64,000 nt of DNA from contig JAJNNX010000007.1 in assembly GCA_023159155.1 (NCBI GenBank), forward strand, positions 1,410,960 to 1,474,959, read 5' to 3'. The notes under the pieces were generated by a model. It searched no databases and had not been told where the DNA came from. It saw nothing but the letters and a program-made list of their open reading frames with translations. Below are positions 1 through 10,400 of the stretch, piece after piece; position 1 is the stretch's first letter, and each line of letters opens with the position of its first letter. The translations under genes and the position numbers were made by a program. Origin of the DNA: Ustulina deusta (Eukaryota; Ascomycota; Sordariomycetes; Xylariales; Xylariaceae).

Positions 1-197
1 TTTGCCGATCCGCCCCAGCGAAGTACGTTGGCAGCGATTGTGTTTTGCCTGTCCTTCACTCTTATAAGACGTTGTCTCCAGGATAGAGATCATACAGATA
101 CAGTACATAGTTCCTAGTTGAGGACGGGATTGTTGTTTCTTCATGTTTATTTTGCGCTTTCCCTTGTCACCAAGCGGCCGTACTTAGATCCACCATC

Positions 198-1650
198 ATG
201 AGATTTCACCATGGCGCCGTCGTGGCGGCCGCTTTCGTTGCTGAGAACCGGGTTTTGGCTGCGCCTACGGAGAAAAGGGGACTCCTCGGTCCTCTATTCG
301 AGATTTCGACGCTCGGTGGGATGACCTTCAAGATCAACCAGGTCCCCAACCAGAACTTCTATGGCGCTCGAAAAGGTCGAGGAGCAATGGCCATGGCGAA
401 GGCATATTCCAAGTACGGCGCCGTCGTACCCGACGACTTGCTTTCTTACATAGAGCAAATCTTGGAGGAATTGGGTCTCATACAGCAACCTGGTGCTGGG
501 AACGATACCTCTGCGAGCCCACAGGGTGAGATGATGTTTAGACATCGAAATAGAAGCTGTGACGTTGACTTACTGGTCTCGTAGGAGAGGTTGCTGCCAC
601 GCCTCAGATGTTTGATTCGGAATACCTGTGTCCCGTACAGATCGGGACACCTCCCCAAACCCTAAATCTTGATTTCGACACAGGCTCGTCCGATCTTTGG
701 GTTTTCAGCACCGAGACACCACAAGACCAACTCGGCGGCCAAACCGTATACAATATTCAACAAAGCTCGACCGCGAAGCTGCTGACCGGCGAATTGTGGG
801 ACATTAGTTATGGCGACGGTAGCAGCTCTGGCGGCAATGTTTATCTCGATACCGTGTCCATTGGAGGCATCACCGTGGAGAATCAAGCTGTCGAGTCCGC
901 TACTAACGTCTCGCTTGCCTTCACCCAGCGTCCGGAGACTGATGGACTTGTCGGCCTTGCCTTCAGCACTCTCAACACGGTGAAGCCGAACCAACAATCC
1001 ACCTTTTTTGATAATGCGATGCGAGATCTTGCCGCTCCGTTATTTACAGCGAATCTAAGGGCGTCAGAGCGTAAGCTTCTTTCTAATGAGGGATAGACTA
1101 GAGCTATGGGAATTGCTAACGGCATATAGCTGGTAATTACAATTTCGGGTTTATAGATACGACTGAATTCACCGGCCAAATCACCTATGTACCTGTGAAT
1201 ACAAGTGCGGGCTTCTGGCAGTTCACTTCACAGGGTTTCAAGGTAGGCGACTCGGCCGTTACAACCGCAGCGACTCATCAAGCAATTGCCGACACAGGCA
1301 CGACGCTCATGCTGGTGCCGAGTGATATTGCCGCCGCATACTATGCGCAAATCCCCGGCGCCGTGAATGCCGTGCAGACTGCTGGAGGTTATGTGTTCCC
1401 TTGTTCGGCAACCCTTCCGAACTACACGGCTTTGATTGGGCCTTACCAAGCCGTGATTCCTGGCGAGTTCATCAACTTCGCCCCAGTAGACGGCAACACC
1501 TTCGCCGACGCTACCACATGCTTTGGAGGGATCCAGGCAGTTCCTGCCGGGTTTCCGTTTGCGATATATGGCGACGTGTTTCTGAAATCGCAATTTGTTG
1601 TGTTCCACGGTGGCGACACACAGCTCGGCCTCGCCCCGAAACCACTTTGA
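198..1650 (+). CDS. Secreted pepsin-like aspartic protease (peptidase family A1)
   Basis: An extracellular endopeptidase of the penicillopepsin/endothiapepsin type. The model is three exons, 198-525, 585-1070 and 1130-1650, giving 444 residues; both introns are 59 nt, start GTGAGA and GTAAGC, and end TAG. The frame runs cleanly across both joins. Residues 1-22 look like a short signal peptide ending in VLA-AP, followed by a propeptide to about residue 115. The first catalytic motif DTGSS has its Asp near residue 141, the flap Tyr (SYGDGS) is near 185, and the second motif DTGTT has its Asp near 326. Two late Cys residues (PCSA and TTCFGG) would form the usual C-terminal disulfide. Length is normal for the family. 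It is the only gene before 3.5 kb, and its upstream 197 bp carry a TATAAG at about 63. Family assignment is secure; substrate preference cannot be read. Confidence 0.93.
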
Positions 1651-3505
1651 TGGGTACGGGATATTTACGAGCGATAATGAATTTGATGATTTTGGTCGAT
1701 TAGGTATTTGGAGCATAAGTGCCGAGATATTTGGTGCTCGCGCGCCATGTGCGAACCCACGTTCGCCGTTGGCCACGTGATTTATGAGCCTAGGATAGGC
1801 CTGTCAGTTTACCTAGATGTGTCTAGATGGCCCCTGGGGAAGAGGGTCAAGGCAGATGAATGTATATACTATATCTACTGCCATCATGTTGGTTTTAGAA
1901 GGACAAGATGGATGCCCATGATAAAAGGTACACGTGTAGTAGAAATACAGACATTCAACATGTGTATCAAGTTGCTCGACTACCTGCTGGAAATTACACC
2001 CAGTGTGACTTTGGGAAATCTTGATAACAGATCGTGATTTAGATCCGAGGTTGTAGTCGGAGGTATCAGGGGCTGAGGAGTTCGACGGAGCTAATGTTGA
2101 AATGCCTATCCCCCTTCGTATTCGGCTCGGACGTCATCGGGTCGGTCCAGTTTTAACCCTTTTCAGTATTCGCACTTGTAGAAAGCGGCGGTAACGTACT
2201 AAGTAAGAAGTCAAGTACTATTCGACAATTGGCTTGTTCTTCGTTACACGTGTGCACACTATGACGTGCGTTCTCCCATGGTTCGGTTGATTACTGTTGA
2301 TGGTGGTTACCGGTAGTATGATGACATGAGGCTGTCGGGTGACTGATTGTCGGTGTCGTATGATGGGATACGCGTTTCGCCTATACGGGGAGTATAGTCT
2401 AACCCAGGTTAGATAGTTCTCATACTCATTTATAGAAACCACCTAGGTAAGTCGTTTACAATGCATGTATAGGCACGTATTTACATTCAATGGGCCTGTG
2501 TAAGACCTACCTAGCGGTGTATTATGTATCTCCTGGTGGAGAGAACCGATGTCGAGGAATATATCCGAAGGTGTACCCTTTCACCGAACACCGGTATCTC
2601 ACTAACAACCAGGTCGGGTCGGATCGGATCGGATCGGAGCGCATTGTTGTTGTTGAAGAGCGAAGGCAACGGAAGTACTGTAGCGTTGAAAAGAGCAAGG
2701 AAACAATGATTGTGCTTATATTTTTTTATTATCTGATTGCTAGTTTTGTTTTAGTTGTATTTATAACTAGGTAACTAATACTTAAGTACTAAATATACAA
2801 ATATATTGCTATATATTTTATAGCACGGCTTAGATTTGAACTATAGAGCTATAATCTATAATTATAAAGTATTATAATTATGTTATGAGAGTTAATTATG
2901 TGTGCAAGAAGCGATATAATTGCTATATATAAGGGTTCATTAAAGGAAGCAGTTGTGATTGCAGTTGTAAAAGCAGTTGCGTTAGTGTTCAAAGCTGTAT
3001 TGGCTATATGGGCTGTATGCTGTATGGGCTGTGTGCTGTATGGGCTATACAGACTGCAGTTGGCTGTACGGACTGCAATTGACTAGGTATATTGGCTAGG
3101 TCTGTATGGCTGTCAGGATCGGTTGGTTGGTGTAGGCCCAGACAGGTAACAGGTGCTGAACACAGACCCACTTCTAGAAGTACCTCGCTATATATAAAAT
3201 TGCCTGTCCAGTACTTAAGATCTCACAATCGTTGTGTCACAACAATCATTTTCCCCCCGTATCTTCCGGTATAATAAATATGTAACACTCACACCTCTAC
3301 GAAAAAGAAAAGAGGAGAGAATGAATTAAAGAACATCGGTCAAAACTACCTTGTATCCATTCAGTATCGTCCAACAAACTTATTCATATTCACTTACCCA
3401 CTCGCCCACTCACTCACTCACTCACGCACTCACTTACCTATACCGATACCCGCTTATACATCCTCATCCTCATCATCATCAACCGTCTCACCAACAACCG
3501 AAACC
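1651..3505. other. Intergenic region, no supported gene
   Basis: No reading frame here has family-like content. It holds GGATC-rich repeats near 2611-2640, an AT-rich island at about 2700-2960 that may be a remnant of a mutated repeat, a GCTGTATGG-type tandem repeat at 2993-3080, and a CACTCACT-rich stretch at about 3391-3432 that probably lies in the 5' UTR or promoter of the downstream gene. Confidence 0.6.
2993..3080. repeat. Imperfect tandem repeat of a GCTGTATGGGCT-like unit
   Basis: The unit GCTGTATGG/GGCTGTATG recurs about seven times with small variations, ending in GCTGTACGGACTGCA forms. It makes a short open frame, but the frame is simply the repeat translated and is not counted as a gene. 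Confidence 0.75.
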
Positions 3506-4387
3506 ATGGAAACTCTCCAAACCAGCCTGCGCAACACAGCGCAACGCGTAGGAATCCCAGAGAACCACCGCCTGATCTACACCACGGCAGCAACAGCCGC
3601 CGTAGCGCTCCTGGCGTACAGCCGCCACTGCTACGTGGAGTGGCTGGCGCTCGGCGAAGGGGGGGTCCCGCACTCTCTCCGCGGCTGGCTCATGAACGTC
3701 GCCGCCCACCTGATCGCGCGCCGGGACCCCCGCGCCGTCCCCGCGCCCTACGAGAAGGCGAAAGCAGCCACCACTGCCATCGTCCTCTCGGCCAGCGAAG
3801 AAGAGCGGTACGGCGCACACGCCCGGACCTCGTTCCTCCCCGGCACACACGCCCTGCCGCCGCGCCGCGCCCACCGCCCGACCGTGCCGGCGACAGTGAT
3901 CCCGCAGCGGCAGACCACGGCCACGGCCGACGCCGCCGCCGTGTCCGCCCAGAACGCGTACCTGGCCGCCCTGGCCGCCGCCAACCCGCGCCTCCTCGCC
4001 GTCAAGCCGAGCGCCCTCGAGTCCCCGCGGTTCGCGGCCCTCTGGCTCGCGCCGTCGGCGCAGCAGGTTGTGCCGGGCGTTGACGCCGCCGCCGCCAAGT
4101 GGCTCCCGCGCGGCGCCGCCTGCGGCGAGATCGCCCACGTGCACCACGAGGGCAGCGCGCACGTGTGCCTCAGCCTCGTCGACGCCGCCGAGGTCGTGCG
4201 CAAGGGCTGGGGCGAGAGACATCGCATGTCCGGCGTCCGCGGCATCCTGCCCTGGGGCTACGTGCTCGTGTACGCGCCCGGCCAGGACGAGGCCGAGTGG
4301 GAGGTCTGGAGGGGCGTTGTTGTTGCTGCGGCGCGCGCCGTCGCGAGGAGCGCTGGCTTCGAGGGCGAGATTGTCGTGCCCGCTTGA
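3506..4387 (+). CDS. Luciferase-domain (DUF5519-like) protein with N-terminal membrane anchor
   Basis: An intronless 293-residue protein with a good start context (AACC-ATG-G). Residues about 23-41 form a hydrophobic Ala-rich segment, likely a membrane anchor. The C-terminal third (about residues 205-285) carries the pattern I recognise from fungal proteins annotated as luciferase-domain or DUF5519: GEIAHVHHEGSAH, then LSLVDA, then a Trp-Gly-Glu-Arg-His segment, then LPWGYVLVYAP. The name does not imply light production; the biochemical role is unknown. The coding stretch is extremely rich in GCC, CGC and CCC codons, far richer in G+C than its flanks, and this produces long spurious open frames on both strands. 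It converges on the AAA ATPase at 5181. The family call rests on memory of the motif, not on a search. Confidence 0.75.
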   Translation: METLQTSLRNTAQRVGIPENHRLIYTTAATAAVALLAYSRHCYVEWLALGEGGVPHSLRGWLMNVAAHLIARRDPRAVPAPYEKAKAATTAIVLSASEEERYGAHARTSFLPGTHALPPRRAHRPTVPATVIPQRQTTATADAAAVSAQNAYLAALAAANPRLLAVKPSALESPRFAALWLAPSAQQVVPGVDAAAAKWLPRGAACGEIAHVHHEGSAHVCLSLVDAAEVVRKGWGERHRMSGVRGILPWGYVLVYAPGQDEAEWEVWRGVVVAAARAVARSAGFEGEIVVPA

Positions 4388-4416
4388 GGAGATGGGGTGT
4401 GTACCTACGGGCCTAG

Positions 4417-4449
4417 GTATGTATGTATGTATGTATGTATGTATGTATG
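4417..4449. repeat. TATG tetranucleotide microsatellite
   Basis: Eight consecutive GTAT units directly downstream of the stop codon of the DUF5519-like gene. Confidence 0.9.
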
Positions 4450-4972
4450 CGGGATTTTGGAGATATGGGGAGGAGAGGGTGGAATTACTGGCGTGGGTAG
4501 AAATCATCTTGGGGGTGAAAAAATACCTGATTTGTATGTTTGTGTGTTGCTGGCGGCGCAATGGGATGGATGGGTGTTTTGGTTTTGGTTTGACTGGGCT
4601 GGGCTGGTGGAAAGGGGAGACAAAATTGTACGAGATGAACAACGGACAAACAAATAAGCAAGCAAGCGAACGCGACGAATAGATGAACGAACGGATAACA
4701 ATTGCCGTAATAAACGATCTATATATTTCTACTTTCATGTATGCAACGCTTTGGTATTAGCTGCTTTCTAGCTATCTGTTCTATGCTATGCTAGGCAGAA
4801 TAGTCAAAGACTCATAAAAAGGACGTAAGGCCTTATGTCTGATCTCAATCCAGTACCGCGAGCAAACATGCGCCACTAACGACCGGTGTAAGCGTCATCG
4901 AAGGCACCACGAGAAAACGCCACCAAGTATGCTCTCAGATTCTCGTCTCATCGTAGCAGATCGTATCGTATG

Positions 4973-4977
4973 AACAA

Positions 4978-5009
<32 letters not shown>

Positions 5010-5018
5010 GCAATAACA
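4973..5018. repeat. AAC trinucleotide microsatellite
   Basis: About fifteen AAC units with ATC and AGC interruptions, in the 3' flank of the AAA ATPase gene. Confidence 0.85.
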
Positions 5019-5180
5019 AAGCCCGTAAACGACCTTCCTTCATCAGACAGAGCAAACCGCCAATGCGAAAAGGTGTAAATGATGCCCGATCCGATCCGTT
5101 CTGTTCCCCTGAGAATGAGATGTGGGGAAAGGGCAGGAAATACACGCAAGGAAAGGAAAGAAAAGGAAAAAAGATGAAGA

Positions 5181-7468
5181 TCACATGAACATGTTCCTCG
5201 TCTCGGCGTATTTCTTCGACGATCCGGGCGCCGTGTAGTCGATGCCGGCGACGCTCGTGAGATCTTGCTCGAAGCGGGCCTGGATCTTGGTGACGGACTC
5301 GAGGGTCTTGAGGTCGAGGCGCACGCCGTCGAAGGCGGCGAGGCTCTCGGCTGCCTTGACCACGTTCTTGATCTGTCTGCCGTTGAGGTCGTGATCGGCG
5401 AGGGTGCGGAGACCCTCCTCGTCGATGTCGACGCCGCCGGGTACGCGGGTGCAGAAGTTGCGCCAGATCTGCAGACGTGAGGTCTGGCTGAGGTCCGTGT
5501 AGCGGATTGGGATATGGATGCGCGACTTGAAGGCATCGTCGAACGTGTTGACGCGGTTCGTCGTCAGGAATAGGATCCCCTTGTAGTACTCTAGCACGCG
5601 TAGGAAGACGCTGACCATGGCGTTTCGGTGGAGGTCGTGCAGGGAGCGGCGCTCGAGGAACACGTCCGCCTCGTCGATCAGCAGGACTGCTCGCCAGGTC
5701 GACGTCATGTCCATGATGCGGGTCAGGCTATCGTCGAGAGTGGTGCTCGAAACACCCAAGTCGCCTGACGATACCATGTAGAGCGGGCGCTGGACGTATT
5801 CTGCTACGCACTCGGCCGTCAACGTCTTTCCCACACCAGGTGGCCCATGCAGAACGCACACGAGTCCCTGACCCTTGCCATCCACAATGTCATCCATGCT
5901 CTCGCGATCCTTAGAGTGCATAGAGACGAGTGCTTGGACCGTCTTCTTGGTGTTGGGGTCCAGGACGAGGTCGTCAAAGCATTGCTTGTTCCACTGGATT
6001 GGCGAGATGTTGTCGACAAAGAACTCGAGGAACTTCTTGGCTGTGAATGAGAACCCACGCACCGTCGCGTTAGTCAGAAGCGCGTCTTCGTCAGAGAATT
6101 TCTCGAACGTCGGCCGATCCGACGCGAAACGGGTCTTGCCAGCTGCCTTTCGGCGTGCCTTTTCCCGTTTCGCTGCTTCGTTGGCTGAGTCTTTGACACG
6201 AAACGTGTCATTGGCATCGAGGCGATGATACGTCTTGCAATCAATCATCTACTCATATAGTCGTTAGTTCACAATTTGTATTCATAGCACGACTACTCTG
6301 TCGTCGCGTCCTCTTTTTTGGAGGGAGGGCGATGGGTCAGATGAATAGGCTAAACACTTACGATACGACCCTGAATGTTGACACGTGCATACCCCCTATC
6401 CGTCTTCTTCACAGCAATTCCGTCATATTTCTCGAAATGCTGTCCTATATAGCTCTCGAACTTCCTGCCGCGCGCGAGGAGATACTCGCGGACCTCCTCG
6501 GCGTCCTCGTGCAGGTCGAGTGGCCGGACCTCGAGGCTGCGAAGATCGCGGTTCCCACGATACTTGGGGATGAAAAGCTCCGTCTTGCGCTCGCCTGGTT
6601 TCTCGCCGTCGTAGTCCGTGTAGTAAGTAACAATGTTAAAACCGGGAACCTCGCTGAGGTCGTACCAGCTGCTAAAGACCCTGAATGCGCGGTGCTGCTC
6701 TAGTATCTTGGAATGAACGATGGTCTTGGGCGCGAAGAGCGTCCAGAGGTGCTCGTAAGTGATGGCCTTCACTTCGCCGGAGACGCACAAATCGTAGGCC
6801 TCAATATCAGGTTTGAAGTGCGTCTGGACCCATTCTAGCAGCAGGTTCAGCTGAGACATGCTCTCCTCGTCTTCCTTGAACCGCTCGCGACCGACCTCCT
6901 CCAGCTGCTGACGATGATAGAAGAGAGAATAGTAAGGCATGGCGATCTGCACATCGTTGACGTTTATGGGGTCGCTGTAGTAATTGCCAATGACGTCCTT
7001 GAGAAGCTGACGCAGAGGCTGCGGATTGACGTACAGGCGCGTGTGTTCCAGGTCATCGTAGTTGTTAAACTGACGAACGACGCAAAACGCGAAGAGCCGC
7101 CACCAATCCTTCTGCTGCGGCTTCGTGACTTCCCCTTTGCGCTCCTCGAAAAACTGCTCGTCTTTGTCGTCATATCGGCTGTCGAGATGCTTGATCTCGC
7201 ATTTCATAACGCCGGCCCCCTTGGAGCTGTCGGTCTGTGACGAGGTCTCGTCCACGGGCTCGACTTCAGTCTCGGACCCTGTCAAAGCCGTCGCTTCCGG
7301 TTTTTTGGGCTCGGCTTTCGTCGAGCTTTCCATCTTTGTATGCCGACAGTGCTCACAGGCTTCTGTTTTACGACGGCCACCTGGAACCGGGGCGGTGCGC
7401 TTATGCACGGCAACGCGGTTTGGCGTCTTGCGAGTCCGTATAACCGGTGTGCTTACTGGACTAGACAT
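5181..7468 (-). CDS. AAA+ family ATPase (fungal DUF7025-AAA architecture)
   Basis: Two exons, 7468-6362 and 6248-5181 on the minus strand, give 724 residues; the phase-0 intron starts GTAAGT and ends TAG. The N-terminus (about 1-90) is basic and low-complexity with one CEHC pair. A central region (about 150-365, motifs LWTLFAPK, SSWYDLSE, DLHEDAEEVREYLLARG) matches the domain now called DUF7025 in fungal AAA proteins. A short basic linker leads to the ATPase core: Walker A GPPGVGKT at about 504-511, Walker B LLIDEADVF at about 558-566, a sensor LTTNR and an SRIHI arginine-finger region after it. All ATP-binding and hydrolysis residues look intact. Such proteins are abundant in filamentous fungi and their clients are unknown; a remodelling or unfoldase role is inferred from the fold. 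Start is an ATG with no better upstream candidate. Confidence 0.92.
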
Positions 7469-10400
7469 GACAAATGGTGTCCCGTTCTGTCGAGATTGAT
7501 AGAGCAGGCGGCAGAGACGAGACGATTACCAGAGTGCGCGAGAAGGCGTTCTGGGAGCCGAATGCGCGGAGATGCGAGCCGGTGTAAGAAACGGAATGAT
7601 TGGAAACAATGCTGTCTGGAGAAGGTGGCTTGAACACCCCTGTCTACGCCTCTCGCTCTCAATATCAATCCCCGTCCACTGGTAGGGAAGTATTCGGCTC
7701 CGTAGGCGCCGCGCGTGTTGGCCGAGAGGGATGAAGCAGACCGAGGTAGTAGAGGGATTGGTTCTCAGAGAACGGGTCACGAGGAATCTTATAGACAACC
7801 TGCAGGTCCTTCCTCACCGTGGTGGCCTCTGGATCGGAATTTGGCTGTTGCAGGACAACAGAACTACTGTAGGCAGGCATAGCGGCCTGGAGGCCTGGAG
7901 GCATGGCGTGTAGGCAGGCCAGCAATGTCAGGTCCAGTCTGCTCCAATGGCCGCGGCGTCAGCTCGACGCTATCTTAGCCAGCCGCAGGGCAGCGCAGGG
8001 CAGCAAGGTCCCTTGTCGGCGGCACCGCAGGCGCACTACCGGGTATCTAGCATTCAAACTAGGCATCAAAGCCGTGTGGCAGCACGATAAGCCCCATGCT
8101 AGTAGCTGCTTTTGCTGGCTGTCTTCGGTTCGCCGACCGGTCTGCCTTGTTGTTGCCTTGCTCGGCTGTGCAGCTTTCAGACGTGTTACTCACGCGCTGG
8201 TGGGGAATTGTGGAGGAGAACCAAGAGATGAGTAACATGGCTTGAAGAATCCAGGCAGAATCTCTGACTACTGCTCTAGTTAGTGTGTGGTACAGTATAC
8301 CTAGGTAGGTAAGGTTAGAGCTTTCAATCATTCCCATCCTCTATGCACATCGCCTTCCTGTATACATGCAAGTGGAACCGGCTGATTGGATACAGATACC
8401 GATAGGTATTCCGGGACATTGAACCCTGGACATGTTAAGTACACTAGGTACCTAGTGTATCTTAGGTACAGTACAATACCGTGCCAGTATATGCTTAGTA
8501 CTAGGTAGATTACATGTATGTAGATAGGTAGGTACTTGGTTACTTAGCCATCTACGGCTACCTAGATAACTACACCTGGACTCGGTAAGGTATTCTGGGG
8601 TTCTTCTAGCTTGGCCCCTTGTCCGTTGTTCTGTCCTTGGAGTGGATCATCCCGACAATACCTAAGGTGCCGACAACGGACGTGCTAGTATATTTTCTTA
8701 CATCCCTACGTGTTTTGGCTAAGAATGTCGCTACAGACTAATTAACCTTTCCCTGAGCTTTCAATGCAAAATTTTGAAGGATTAACATGTCATTTTATTA
8801 GGTAAACACATTAAATATGCCGACTTTCCTTTTCGCAGTATAGGTAACAGGCAGAAATTGACAATACCTATCCACACCTAGGGTTCATCACTCCGCTCTG
8901 TCTAGAATAGGCAGGTATCGGTGTGCTAAAATGGTACAAGAGTTATTTATGGCATATGATAATGTCATGACAACAGGCAGCAGACACTTTTCATTGTTGT
9001 CTGGGTATCTAAACAGCTCCAGTTACTACGAACGGAGATACCAGAGGTATTAATTTCTTTACTCACTCCATAGTGATCTTTTTTTAGTTGAATCAATGTA
9101 AGATATATCAACATTTGAGAAAGTCTTAAGATGACAAAATTGAATAAATAGAGGGTTCATATTCCATGAATCCCACCAGAACTAAAAATAAATAAATAAA
9201 AAATAAAAAACGCCAGTTGTATGTCATGGGTACTTATCCCATTGATATAACAATATTAATACCTCGCACAATCCTATTGGAGGTGATAGTGATAAATGGA
9301 AGAATATCCACCAGTAGTTCTAAATATACAGGTGTCCATTACTTACCTGTTGGTCCTAAGGCCGCATACAACAGAGAGCTAGTATATGCGTCGAGGTTGT
9401 CCATAAGGTGTCGAGAACAAACCAGGAGATTTATGAGTTACAGAACCGACAAGCTAAACAGGATTGAGGAAATGCCAATGCATAGATCCAACACCCCTTC
9501 TATATCATTCCTGCCTACTACATGACGTACAGCTTACGGACGCCTTCTTTCTTGAAGTAGCTGTATATATTTAGGTACTCACTTGAAGGTCCCGTCCTTT
9601 ATATATTTACATGAATAGCACCTACCGACTTCGGTAACTTACTCGGGAACCTTCGAATATCAGGAGGGTGGTGGGATACAATGCAGGTTCGGCCATACTC
9701 TTCGTAAGCACGATCTTATTCATTGCTGTATCCAACATCATCCACCATCATTAGCACACAACAATCCCTCAATAAATCATTCTGAAAATGAATTCAATAT
9801 TGTAAGCTGTTCATTTTGCATAAGACCACTACGATGAGCCCCAGGCGCAGTGGCACTTTCGATCGACCCCTTCTCGAAGAATATAATTGTGAACATGCTG
9901 GAGCAAATCGACAACATCCCGTATCTGTCCGGTCCTCCTTACCCACCGTTGCTTCAATGATGCCTTTCGTTCACGCCCAGGCATTGCCGAAATGATCATC
10001 CAACACAAGCTCCACCCACATCTCCTACCACTGGCCGTAGTTAATATGGACGCATTTCACAAACGGTACGACCATGAAGATAGACTAAAGCTTGACATAT
10101 TTTATGACGCGACGATTCATAAACCAACATTTTTCTCGGGACGCCTCAAGGATCCCTCTATGACATCGGCGCTTATAAGAATGAGCCATCTGCTCCAGAT
10201 CGGATGCGTCCATGATTGCATTGACGGCCTTGCGAAGGATTATGTGCGGGCGACAGTGACTGCAGCACTAAATTCCTAGAATCTCGAGCATGTCGTATTC
10301 TTGTCCAGCACCCCCCATGGGAGCGGGAGCAGCTTGCGTGTGCCTATTGTTACATCGATCATTGTTTTTTCACCCGGGTAGCATCCTCCGACCTGGAAGG

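Larger units (their letters stand above)
4388..5180. other. Convergent intergenic region with microsatellites
   Basis: This separates two convergent genes, so it should hold both 3' UTRs. It contains a TATG tandem run at 4417-4449 and an AAC trinucleotide run at about 4973-5018. No gene is supported. Confidence 0.6.

Noticed and set aside
2898..3086. 62-codon frame in the GCTGTATGG repeat
   Set aside because: The translation is the tandem repeat itself; no start context or homology-like content.
3488..4738. 416-codon open frame on the minus strand
   Set aside because: It is antisense to the DUF5519-like gene and results from its extreme GC content; the translation is Arg/Gly/Ala-rich with no domain features.
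9992..10279. 95-codon frame within the gene desert
   Set aside because: A plausible-looking composition but no domain, signal or intron continuation; could be chance.
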